A DNA stretch of 64,000 nt, from contig NC_034412.1 in assembly GCF_002078875.1 (NCBI RefSeq), positions 78,606,041 through 78,670,040 on the forward strand. The letters are read 5' to 3'. This DNA is from Numida meleagris. Taxonomy: Eukaryota > Chordata > Aves > Galliformes > Numididae. The notes below the pieces were generated by a model. It saw only the letters and a program-made list of their open reading frames with translations, searched no databases and was not told where the DNA came from. Each line of letters opens with the position of its first letter. The stretch's first letter is position 1. Below, one piece after another: positions 22,968 through 35,300 of this stretch. Position numbers and translations under genes: made by a program.

Positions 22968-23302
22968 CAGGGGTTGGAAGGGACCTCTAGAGATCATCGA
23001 GTCCAACCTTTCTTCTAAAGCAGGTACCCTACAATAGGTCGCATGGTAGGTGTCCAGATGGGACTCGAATATTTCTATAGAAGGAGACTCCACAACCTCT
23101 CAAGGCATCCTGTTTCAGTGCTCCATCACATTGCTGTAAATAAGTTCTTCAGCATGTTTGGAACTTCCTATGTTCGAGTTTTATGCCATTACTCCTTGTC
23201 CTATCACTACACACCACCGAGAAGAGCCTGGCCTCATCCATTTGCCTCCCACCTCCCTTTAGATATTTATAAACATTAATCAGATCCCCCCTCATTCTTC
23301 TT
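22968..23302 (-). mobile_element. CR1 copy, 3' UTR and ORF2 end
   Basis: After the second CAGGG the CR1 continues (GGTTGGAAGGGACCTCTAGA, then GTCCAACC) into the ORF2 end. On the minus strand the block equivalent to [19 protein letters not shown] is visible around 23170-23205. It is interrupted near 23302 by a CR1 stub in the opposite orientation and continues at about 23373. Confidence 0.9.
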
Positions 23303-23372
23303 GCATGGGGATTGGAACTAGATGATCTTAAGGGCCCCTTCCAACCCAAACCGTTCTATGATTCTATGATTC
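23303..23372 (+). mobile_element. CR1 stub (about 70 bp) nested in opposite-strand CR1
   Basis: The last bases of a plus-strand CR1: GGATTGGAACTAGATGATCT, CCCCTTCCAACC and two octamers (TTCTATGATTCTATGATTCT). It sits between minus-strand CR1 sequence on both sides, which joins across it (...CTCATTCTTCTT and TTCCCCAGGCTGAAC...). A short ATTCTT repeat at both edges may be a target-site duplication. The edges are ambiguous by a few bases because the tail itself contains ATTCT. Confidence 0.8.
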
Positions 23373-23706
23373 TTTTCCCCAGGCTGAACAGACTCAGGTT
23401 CCTCAGTCTTTCCTTATACTGGAAATGCTTCAGTCCCTAACTCACCTTTGTCACTCTCCTCTGGACTCCTTCTCAGAGACCCCTGTCTTTTTGAACTGGG
23501 GAGCCCAGAACGGGACACAGTATCCTAAATGTGGCCTCATCAGGACAGAGTAGAGGGGAAGGATCACCTAACTTGATGTGCTGGCCATGCTCTTTTTAAT
23601 GCACCCCAAAATACCATTGGCCTTCTTGGCTACAAGGAAACATTGCTGGTTCATGGCCAATCTATTGTCCACCAAAACACCCAGGTCCTTCTCCGCAGAG
23701 CTCAAT
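23373..23706 (-). mobile_element. CR1 copy, inner part of the interrupted element
   Basis: Continuation of the 22968 copy: minus-strand CR1 from CCCCAGGCTGAACAGACTCA up to GGTCCTTCTCCGCAGAGCTC near 23702. It encodes the block [20 protein letters not shown] with several breaks. The 5' end is truncated at about 23706. Confidence 0.9.
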
Positions 23707-26700
23707 AACTAAGAGCAACAACTAAGAGCACCTAGAAAACTGTTTTATTTCACTATGAAGAATGCTGACTCTTGAGAATTATTCCTCCTGAGGACCTGCA
23801 TCATCCGTAGGACATAATGGTCCTGACAGCTGCACTGTTGATGGACACACTGCTGTGCCCATCCCGCTCCACTCTACTGGCCTGATCCAGGTCCAGCTGG
23901 GAGGCCACTGCCTGCTGCCTTGGGGGTACCCTCCCATCCTCTTTTTCCTCCTCAACCTTTACAGCTTTCCCTATAAGACTCCAGTATCTTATTGCTTAAT
24001 GCTTGAGACTTTGCATGAATTCAAGAGACAGTGGAGCACAGAATAAGGGTAATAATGAATGAATAATCTGATAAGCAACATTCATAGTCTCCTATTTACA
24101 TAGATGTTATCTAATAAATTGTAGGAATCATAACAGATACTAATTTCAGAATCTGAATGTATAATATCAGTTAGTTAATTTAGAGTTCAATACAATTATA
24201 TTGCTTCATATTACTTTAAAAATCCTGTCAAATTTTTTAAAGATAGTCAATTAAGAAAATCCACATCTTTAAAAATATTATGCCTCTTACTCAGTTAGAA
24301 GTGATGGCCTAGAACTCTTTTGTCATCAGCAAAATACTGAAAAGTATATTATGTGATTTTACTATTTCTGCTTAACAAAATTATTGTGTATATTATAATT
24401 ATTTTTTTTCATACTTAAAATGTGACATAAAATTAAAAATGATCCTGGACATATTTCTCCTAGAAATTGCTAGTTACTACTCTTACTTTGAGTTATTGAA
24501 AACTATTAGATTTGTGCAATACTTTGCTAACCTCAGAGAAAATAAGAATATTTCATAATTTGAGAAAAATTAAGTAAAGAAGTCATTTTAACGGCATATT
24601 CAAATTAAACATCTTTGCCTTTGCTATGCATGTTATATTTGCCCAAATTCCTGCTGCACTTTTCTAAAAGAGTGTTACTTCCTGTAGGTCTCAGAACATC
24701 AGGTAATCCTGATTATTAAAGTGAAGTGATTTTTAAGGAGTGAGCAGATAGCAACTTCAGTCCTTCTTCCTGAAATCAATATATAACTGTCATTACTTTT
24801 GCAATTTAGGTGCCAGAAGTGATGTACTTTGCTTTGTAGTTCTCTCAACCTCGTTACTCACAAGATGATAGTATTATAATATAAGCTGTATTAATGTATG
24901 ATTTAAGCAAGTATGGGGATGGCATGAGTTCTTATCCTGGATTTCCACTGTCTTCTTTCTAATATTTACACTCCTAGTGACAGTTCCATACCTCTTTGCT
25001 TTGAGTTCCAAAGCCAGAAGGTTAAAGTCTTAAGTTGACATTTCAAAAGCCAGATGTTCTAGGATTAGAGTTATACCTTTAAAGAAAAAGTGAGACTTTT
25101 TTTTATTCCCTACATCAAGACTACAAACAAGCACCAGGAAGCTTTTGTAAATAATTAGTCTCCTGTCCTTATACTATGCAGGACAATCATCTAATTGAGG
25201 GTCACCTGAGATCCAGGATAGGATGCAATGCAGGAGTAATCCAAGATTAAACTCTATGCACTCAGCATCCACAATGGAAGAGTCACCTGTGAAGAAGTCC
25301 AGAAAAGGGAAGGGAACCAACAGCAATAGAAGAGGCAATGCTGTGATCACAGGCTAAAATGGTGAGTATTCTCCTACCAGATGCCTCATAAGGGCAAGTG
25401 GTTGGGAGTTAGTAAGGTGATGGCCCTGACAAAGGAACTAGAGGTACAAAAGAGCAAGGAGAGTTTAGGAGGAATTAATGGGCCTGAAGCTAGTCGTACT
25501 AGATATTATGTGCAAAATATTGCTGGTTTCTTGTGAGGCGTATGATCAATAAATCCATCTGGTATGTTAAGCATAACCATTATGTGGAGAACAAAGGTTG
25601 TAGTAGTATGTCCTGTAACTATCCACTGTTAGGTAGCTTGTTAGTACATGTTAGCCAGAGCATAAGTGTGTTAACTGTGTTAGTCCTTTGAGCATTCATA
25701 TCTAGTACACTGGGAGAAATATACCTAAAGAGATCCATGTTCATCTATGTATAATGGGTATAGTGCATATATAGTACATACTACTGGAACCATAGTATAT
25801 GGCAGATATAAAATTTGTGCACAATTATGCTATCATGAAGTGAGGACCAACCCCTCTCCTCTTTTACCTATAGCTTTTTGAAAAATTTAGTGGTTTCATA
25901 ACCATGGTTTTATTTTTCTGCACTATTTCTCTTAATTCCCTTCAGAAATTGTCTTATTTGTCTTCTTTGATTATTTTGTGAATTTTGCATCAAAGAATAC
26001 AAGACATTTCTTAATTTATGACCTCATGTAAGATTATGTTATCTAAAGTTCTACTCTAGTCATAGACTAGGTTATCATTACTGTATGAGACTCTTTTTAA
26101 CCATGAAGTCCAGGTGTTACATTCTAATGTGCTTACTCATGAATGTTTCCACTAATATTTGCAGAGCAAAGAATAATTTTCATCTATTCTTGGGCCTGAA
26201 ATAAAAAAAAAATCAAAATTTCAAAAATTCAAGATGTGATGGTGATCTTCTGTTTTCAGTTTTCTGGTGACTTGATTTAGAAATGAGAAATATGAATATT
26301 TCTCTAAACAAAATGCAGCTATGAAATAAGATTAGAATTTTTGAGTAAAGAGTTTCTATTTCAGAATAGAAAATATTATTTTAGATACAAGAACAGATTC
26401 TTCTCATTGTTTTACTGTCATAAATCTAGTGTAAGTATTTAAATCATTTGATTTAATTCCTGAATGAAAGTAAAATATAGTCATTTTCTAGTACGTGTTA
26501 TCAGAGAACTTCTTTGAGAAAATGTTTAATGTTCTAATGAAAGGCTTCTTATTCTGTCTACAATAAAATAAGGAAAAATAATAGGATTTTTATGTCTTTA
26601 ATAGGTAAACTAATTGAGATATCAGTGTGATTGTTCTTGTGTGGATCTGTACAGATTGATAGTAAATAAAAAGGAAATCCTGCACATACATATCATCTAC

Positions 26701-28654
26701 TAATGTGCATATTGGCCATATGATTAGATGTGGGAATCTAGATACAGTGTTTTTAGTGCTTGTATGCCAGAAAACATTTTTAAGAATTTTCAGATAGTGC
26801 AAAGAAATCAAATTAATTCAAAAATGGGAAAGTGGACAATGAGTTTTTTTAAACTTTGAAGTTAGACTATGAAAAAAAGAGGGAGACACTCTAAAGTTGT
26901 AGTGAAGTTAACTCTTAGCTATACAGCAGTTTACTGCATTCCAGTAAATTATTTATACCGCACAATTAAGAATTGGTTTAATGGAGAATAGACTTCATTT
27001 TCACAGTGTTTCAGAAGAAGACGTTAAAAGATTTCACTCACAAGTCTTACTGGTTTTATGTTATCCCATCCATCTACTCATCACCAGGTCTGCTGCTGAG
27101 AACTAGAAAAAAGAATGTTCAAGTACAGAGACTTCTCCCAGCTGAACTTAGTATAAAAGTATAAAGTATATAAGAATCTGATTCTCTTTCAGAGTGCAAA
27201 AGGAAAAAAAAGACGTATTTAAACAGAAATAGTTTTCTCCACAAATCTCAAAAAATAGTTATTATTATCAGCATTTGAATGTATCTGCATGTGAATGCAA
27301 ATGAAAAAATTTGACAAGGGTGAATACATCTGAAAGAATGGTGGAATCAAATATCAGGGATTGATTTGAATATATAGATATTTTTTGTTGACAAAACTGA
27401 ATATCTAGTGGCAAACCATATGACGTAAAATTCAAAAGCAATTAATTCAAGATTTATTCCAAAAACATTAACATAGTGAAATAGTATTGTTAGAGAAACC
27501 TTGCATTTTATTCTGAAAAGGAACTTAATATTATCTTCACAAAATCAGGAAATGTTAAATAATCTGAAATGGCTGCCAAAAATGTGATAAAAAAATCTTG
27601 TTACTCTAAAAACAAGAAAAACAAATTAGAATCCAAATCATGGCTTCTTCTCCCTAGCTCTACAGCATGCAGGCAGATATCTCCTTATTTCCTGCTATAC
27701 CAAGACTTCATTAAAAAAAAAAAAAAATCTTATTTTAATAAAAACAAGAGCATTTTGAAAGCACTGTCTTCATCTGAACTTTGATGAAAGTGTGCTGACA
27801 AGGCAATCCAATCAAAACAGAGACATCCATCTTCAAAACTGCCATATTTTAATTTATTCACTGATCTTTCCATCATGTCTATATTAATTCAATGAGAAAA
27901 AAATATGCCTGAAATAAATAGATATTAAGCAGTCAAGCAAGCAAGCAAACATGTTCTTCATGTTTTTGCTATTCTTGCAATGTCCTAAAAAATTGTTTCC
28001 ATTCTTTCGAGTCTGATTCTCTACTTCAGTTTTATTGGGCCTCACTAATCTGTTGGTGTTTTATTGTTTTATTTATCCAGATTTTTGTTTTGTTTTGTTT
28101 TCTTTCTCTCTCTTCAAAAAGACAAAAGACAGTGTATCAGAGGAGACACAGTTTAAGTTTTGTATCTCAATTTAATTTTGTATTTTCATTCATTCTTAAT
28201 GTTTTTAATGTTTACTTTTATGAAACAACTTAATATAATATTAATTAATATTAATAATATTAATAACATCTTCAAATTTTATATTTGAAGAAACACATTT
28301 CACTGTAAAAAAGGGAAAGATGGGAAAACCGGTTTTTGTAAGTACAGGAAAATAAATGAAATTGAAAAACATTTGTAGTGATAGATGAGAGAAATAGCAT
28401 TAGAAAAGAATGATGCAACATGGGGATGGATATCCTTACACACAGAGAGTATTAATATACAGAATTACGACTTTTTATATTCTTAAATGTAAATGCTTTA
28501 TTATTTGTTAAATTCAAGGAATTTTCATGAGAAAGAACTTACACATATGTACACTTAGACCAGACACACTAAATTTTAATATCAGCTTCCTAAAAAATAT
28601 TCAAATTCTGCTGTATTTTCAAATTTTTACATGTTAATTATCTGCAACTTGCTA
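23707..28654. other. Unique DNA; GC-richer patch at 23790-23990, otherwise AT-rich
   Basis: After the CR1 there is a small imperfect duplication (AACTAAGAGCA twice, 23706-23735). Then comes a GC-richer patch of about 200 bp (23790-23990) with a 63-codon frame and no recognisable domain. From 24 kb to 28.65 kb the sequence is AT-rich with no supported gene or dispersed repeat. Confidence 0.6.
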
Positions 28655-28782
28655 TTCCTTCCTTCTTTCCTTCCTTCCTTCCTTCCTTCCTTCCTTCCTT
28701 CCTTCCTTCCTTCCTTCCTTCCGTCCGTCCGTCCTTCCGTCCTTCCGTCCTTCCGTCCTTCCTTCCGTCCTTCCGTCCTTCC
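28655..28782. repeat. TTCC / GTCC compound microsatellite, 128 bp
   Basis: A pure (TTCC)n block is followed from about 28721 by alternating TTCC and GTCC units. Because the period is 4, all frames stay open and give spurious LPSF and KEGR/TDGR repeat peptides on the two strands (78-81 codons). These are not genes. Confidence 0.97.
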
Positions 28783-29094
28783 ATCTTTTTTTAAATTAAA
28801 CTTTAATAACCAAGGAAATTGGAATGGAATAAATAATGACATTGCCAGCTGCAACTTCCAGTGACAGTCCAAATATTCTTGATATGTATCTTAGTTCAAG
28901 CAGATATTAGAATGACTACACACAAGACTTCCTAGTCTGCAAGTATTCTCGTGCATAAATGACAGCATGTAGTACTGTTTTATATTTCCTTTGAAGAGAC
29001 AACAGTTTTTTTACTCAACCAACTTACGAGAAATGACAAAACAATTCTGCACAGATTAGCTAAGAGATGATTTATCCTTTGCTCAGAATGAAAA
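28783..29094. other. Unique AT-rich DNA
   Basis: Nothing recognised between the microsatellite and the CR1 tail. Confidence 0.65.
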
Positions 29095-29370
29095 TATAGA
29101 ATCATTAAGGTCGAAAAGAATATTTAAAATCATCTAGTCCAACCATCAACTCATCACCACTGTGCTCACTAAATCTTGTCCCTAAGTTCCACATCTACCC
29201 TTTCCTTGAAAACCTGCAGAGATGGTGATTCCACCAGTTTCTTGGACAGCCTGTTGCAATGCATTACCACTTTTTTTTCTGTGAAGAAAAAAGTGCCTGA
29301 ATCTCTTCTGGCGCAACTAAAGGACATTATCCCATCACTAGTTATCTGGAAGAAGAGGATGGCATAAGAA
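29095..29370 (-). mobile_element. CR1 copy, 3' end
   Basis: Minus-strand CR1: TAGAATCATTAAGG tail, ATCTAGTCCAACCATCAACT, then the ORF2 end (CTGCAGAGATGGTGATTCCA; minus-strand peptide block VESPSLQVFKERVD at the end of ORF2). A deletion has removed bases after TTCTGTGAAGAAAAAAG near 29293. Homology fades after CCCATCACTAGTTATCTGG (about 29350). Confidence 0.88.
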
Positions 29371-32300
29371 TCCAGACAAAGCAACTGAAGTGGAAGCATT
29401 GCTTTCAAGGTGGATATGGGGGAAAAAAAGTTTTCATTGAGTAACTGTAAAACTTCCAACCCTGATTAATGTTTGAAGAGGTAAACTTTTCTGTTCTCCT
29501 CTTTGTTGTCTTCCCATGTATTCTCATTCTTCAATTTTGAGAACCCCAAGAGCTATAAAAGAATGAGACCATCAAACAAAGGCTGATACATATGTGTTTG
29601 GGGATGAAAAAGGTGAATGGAGTAGCTCTTTAAGGCACTTGACATTTAGAAGATTGATGGGACTGCTCCTAAATACATCATTTGAAGTCTTTGAAATCTC
29701 TCTCTATCCAGCTGAAGCTGGATATTGTATTGTCACTGCATTGTCCAAGTCTTTTCACTCAAAATGAGAGAGCTTCATCACAGAACCTCTTCAGAATCAC
29801 TTTTTAAGGGAACTCTTCGTATGGGAATGAAGATGAAGGAGAGGAAGTTACTGATAATTACATCACATTGGGGGCTGAACAGGTTACATCTGTTTCCTTT
29901 GTCTGCTCAACACTAACAGCAGGAACATGCTGCTATATCAGGAAAACTGTTGACATGGTCCTTTATTGAATCAATCTGTGAAAGCCTGGATATGAGAAAT
30001 GCTGCCAGCAGATCAGAAGATGCTCTGAAACAATAATGATTTTCAAAATCTATATTGTCTTTCATGCTGTTGTTTCTGATTTATACTTTATGAATAAGTA
30101 ATATTTTTCTTCAAGTTTCAGTTCCTAAAGTGATAACTTTTACTCAGCTCAACATTTCTAGTACAGTTCCAAATGGAGTAATAAAATTTGTCTATTTATA
30201 ATACAAATTTATAAAAAAAAATTATCAAGATAATGCCAGCATTATTATCTCTGAAATTTTCTCTATAAACTAAAAGAGATATATTTGAGATAAACCAGTC
30301 TTTTATGATTCTGTGTTTCCTAGAAGGTCTATACAATATTTTGATTTCAAAGAGGAGAAAACATTCTGCTAATCATTCAGCATCATGTATCAGCTTTCTC
30401 TTAGCTACACGAAGAAAAGTAATTTCTTTGGGGGAAAGCCACTTGCCAGAACTCAGCATTAGGGATGGGAATTCAAAAGTGTTTTTGGCGTAAAACGTAA
30501 GTCACACCTGTGTCAAGAACTGTGCGATCTGTTTGGGAAGTGATGCAGATCAAAATATTAGCATTCATTATATTTACATATCAAACAGTTGCACATAGAA
30601 AATCAGTGGAAGATGGAAGTCAAGGAAGATACACCCCAAAATTTTGAAGAATGCATCAGCTGCATGAAAATGTTATCTGAAACCAAAATATGTCATAATG
30701 ACCCCCTAATGAAAATAAAAAAGAGGCTGACATAAGGCTCTAGGGATAATTGTAAGCAGATGAATATGAAGAGGACCTGCTTAAGCAATGTAAGGAAGGA
30801 TCAATTAATTAATTATCATTGTAGACAAATAAAATCAGTAAAGGTGACTCTCATATGATAGCTCAAACTATCAAAATCTGATAATAAGGACAACTGTGAC
30901 AGATGTATCTGTTATTAATAAACAAATCAGAAGCATAGTTAAGAGATTGTTGGCAGTATTTTCTCTGCCTTCCTATGTCAAGACTGTTAGAAAGGACAGT
31001 ATTGATCTTAAGATCAGCAGAAGCATTGATATTTTAGGTATAAATAAATGATTCAGTAGGTCAGCAAGTCTAAAATAGACAAAAGTAGAATTAAGACAAA
31101 TATAATATGATTTTACATAGTTGCAAGTTCTTCATTGCATTCTCACTTGAAGGTTAGCAAAGAATACAGAAGTTACTGCTAAGTCTGTAAAATTCCTTAG
31201 ACCTGCTTTTTGAAAGAAGTAAGAAAATGAAAATAATAAAATAAATAATATAAAGTAAAAATGAAATAAAATTAATTTTACTATAGCTTATGGTTTGGCT
31301 CTCATTAAATATTTCAACTCCTCTGAATTACAACTCTAGTACTTACCATTATTATCTTTCTTATGACTCTTTATTTCATCCATGTCACTGTTAACAGATT
31401 TTGCAACCTGCATATAAACCAACCTTCATCTGCATTAATATCTTGAGAAACTTATTAATATCATCTTTAATAACTCTTCATCTAATATGCCAGGAAGACA
31501 GGTTTCTTTGATCAAAAGGAGCAAAAATACTGCTTTCTTTACTTGTCTTCCAGACACTAAACTGCCCTACGCTAAAAAATTCTGCAGCATGTGAACATCC
31601 TTTCAGAGATACCATGATACCATACCTTTCAGATAGCCATGTTAATCTCTACTTTGACATGGTCATGACAGAATCAGCAGCTTATCCACAGGATGAGAAC
31701 ATGTATATAATGAGTACATAAAGTAGTTCAGTGTACTTTAAAATATACTGCAGATGGCAGATGAACTCTGCACAAAGAGGTGAAAAGATACCTGACTTTT
31801 TCAAATCAGGATTTGAGGAATTTGTTTCAGCAATTTCCAATTTTTGTCACAGAAATGCCTTTTTGCCAAAAACCTTTGAGTCATTCAAGACTACTTACCT
31901 GCTTGCTGTTATCTTATTTCAGCTTACAGAGGCCGATACTGTTATCCTGGCTGAATGGCTTTTTTAGTTCTGTCTGTGAGATTACAATGATATTTCACTA
32001 TTTGTTCTAGTGCAGAAAATTAGTTGTGTGGTATTACATATGTTCTGAACAGGGATAGTCATGCATAGACATTGATTATCTTAATTTGCATTTTTACACT
32101 GTTACTCCTGCTATGTTAAATATATCTCTAGAACACATTTATTACTGAATGCAGGGTTTTTCACCTATGAGTCCATATAGCAGTTATTGGCTGTGTCTTT
32201 TGAGAGACATTTTTCACCTGATTATGTCACAACACTGAGTGCATATTCTTTTTTCAGTTCGCTTTGTACTGAATCTCTGTAGATGAGAAACACAGGTAGA

Positions 32301-35300
32301 TTAACTTTCATGTGATTTGTTTTGATGATGTCCCAGGAAATTCTTTTCCTATAGATGAATTTTTGATTTTATTACATTCAGCGAAGACAGAATTTTTCTT
32401 TACATCCTTAGTATGGAAGATGTTTGACTGGCATCAGCATCCCTTAGCCTAATCAAATGCCTATAAATTTAATACTGGTTCTTATTACCAACCCTTACAT
32501 AGGTATATCCTGACAACTGTTGAATGCCTTCAGCTCCCATCTCCGTCAAAGCTGGAAGGACTTATGAACACTCGGCATAAGATCATCTCCATAATGATTG
32601 AAAGAAAAATAGAAAAGTAAATCCTTGAAAGCATTGAAAAAAATGGCAGATGTGCTGAGCTATTATTGATCTGTACTTGCTTCAGGCCTAAATATGTCAT
32701 AGTCTTCATAAATATTGCTTGAATTAGTGTTGTTTCCATTTTTGTATTGCTGAATGACTGTGTAGCAATACATAGATATAAAGAAAATTTGATATAATTT
32801 AAATTACTTGGATTTTTCCTTGCAGAAAGAAGAAGCTTCTGAACCACCTTTTTTAAAAACTGACACACAATGGAAAATTTCAACAAGACTTTACACTTCA
32901 TCAAGGACAATAGCCAAGAAAAGAAAATTATTTGCTGTACTCATACAACATACAGTTGCGGCAGACTCAGCTGTTGTCCTTTATATAGTTAGGAATTAGC
33001 TTTCCATTTGAAATCAATAACGTGTTGTATGAGGTCATTGCTTATTAGTCTCTAGAATGCTTTGTGACAGAGTAATTCTGATAGATCAACTCACAAGACA
33101 GCTTCATAGGTTTTATTTGGTGATAATTAATTTACTGAAAAGGGAAGAACTGATGAAGTATTGTGAACCATAGCTTTTGACAATTTTTTTCCAGTGGATA
33201 TTTTTTACTCTTCTATAATAACTGTGTGACATCCATTTTTACTTATGATTATATGATTTGCTGCTCTAAAAAATACCTCTTTTTAGTGATAAGTTGCATC
33301 TTCTATAATTAAAATGTATTTTGAAATTGCATTCATAATTTTGATGAGATAGTATTCTTATGCTAACTCTGAAAATATCCCCATGTTAGTGTGCAACTGC
33401 TATGAAGTTCATTTATTCCACTATCTGGATATGCAATACAGCTTCAAATGTTTCATATTAGAATAGGAAGCATTAGGGATGATAGCGTTAAAGACTGCAG
33501 CTTCAGATAATATCTATTCAATTTCTTAGCAATATGAAGAATAAACTTTATGGGACATCAAGGTATCTGGTTCATCCTTTGAGTCTAAGAAAGAATTGTT
33601 TATGTCTAAACAGTTCTTGTTGAATGTTTGTATAAACTGAAATGTAAGCCTCACCTAGTTATGGAATATATCCTTAGGTAACCACTGTTGATGTATACTT
33701 GTGTTTATAGATGATGAACTGTTTATTTCCCTCAATCTTGCATTTATCTAACATAATGTTAAAGGTTTGTTTCACCTTCTTAAGTAGTATTATTTATTAG
33801 ATCAATTAATATAGTTGAAAAGAAAATACAAGTTTTAGATAACTATGAGAAGAATGGTTATGAGTAAAGTATAAGCTTAAGCCTTTTCTTAAATCACGGT
33901 GTATAATGATTTGTGGATCAATTATAAATAAGTAGTGTGGAAGAATTACTCAGTACTATTCCTTTTAATTAACTTCATTTGTTTACATGCATGCGTCTAC
34001 ATCTACTCAGGCTTAGGCTTGTTTCAGATTCCACTGTGATCAATGAAAATGCAATTAAAACAACACTGAAAGCGCTAAATAAATATAGATACCTACTGTA
34101 CTTATATTTTCCTATTATTTTATATATTCTGTAATATGTCAAGATTTTCTTGAGTCTGACTTCAATAATCCTTGTTTTAATTCATTTCCTTTAAATTCGT
34201 TTTGATGCTGCCTGCTGACTTAAGGAAAAGCCCCTAATTAGAATATTGACTAATACCTGGATGAGGATGATGGCTTTTTTTTGTTGGCCTTTATCTTACA
34301 GCTACTGTACTTGTGTAATATTTTCATTTTCCTTCTACATTTCTTGCCAACCACATCCCATCCTGAGGTTAGCTTTTCTTACTTTATTCTGTGGATACAG
34401 ATCTGCTAGTCTTACCCTCAGCAAAATGACCTAATTAATACCTGTTCCACACTCTGGATTTTGTGAGCTGCAAAACTTTTGAGTTTATCAAGTCTGTTTC
34501 TTGCTTCAGTTCATATTTTTCCTGAAGATTAGGACAGTGCTTACGCTTTTAATATTAATTTTTTTAGGATCTGCCAGCTCTCTGGACTCTTTCCACTTTT
34601 ACTATTCTTTCCTGATGTTACTGTTTTTCTTCACGTATCTTCTTTCATAAATGTTGGATTATGAATGTACTTGATAGGCAGTTAAGAAAGTTTCATAGAA
34701 ATACATCCATAAGTCCATGTGTATAAATATTTATCCTTTGCATAAGTGACAGAATCTTTCATTTGAGCTTCTGTTTGATGCTAAGCCACTCTGCTACTTC
34801 ATGCATGTGTCTGAGTATACAGAAATTATTTTCCAATTTTTTTTCTTTCAATGGTTAAACTGTTCCTTGTATGAATATGTAATAGTTACTCTTCCTCCAG
34901 GTTCTGTAGAATGACATCTAAATTCAAAACAGGAATATTCATTAAAAAGTCTATTTTCATTTCTGCAGACAAATCAAAATGATGATTTGACCATAATGTC
35001 AGATCATTCCTGGTTTATACTTTTTCTGTTCTATTGTAGTGTAACTGGTCATTTAAGATGTCTGCTTAAAATGTACTGTTGTTTGTTAAATACATTTTGT
35101 TTGACATTGGATTCTTAATCCATGTCAGTTCCCCAGAATTCATGTAGTCAGCAAGACCCCTATATGAACAGCAGTTTAGATAATTAATAAGATAATAGTC
35201 TAGGTCTTTGTTTCTGTTGAGTTCTCTGTGATAAGAACTGATTTACAATTTTGTCATGATCTGATGATTTATTTTAAGTCAACATATCTAGGTATAGTAT

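Noticed and set aside
22579..22968. 129-codon frame across the 22-kb LTR
   Set aside because: Coincides with the LTR and is not conserved as an open frame in the sister LTR at 6 kb.
25200..25380. Exon-like segment ending ATG|GTGAGTATT
   Set aside because: Donor-like site only; no convincing acceptor and no recognisable peptide.
28627..28872. Frames encoding KEGR/TDGR or LPSF repeats
   Set aside because: They are produced by the 4-bp microsatellite, which keeps all frames open; no flanking coding signal.
32530..32910. 126-codon minus-strand frame
   Set aside because: No domain, AT-rich codons, no exon signals.
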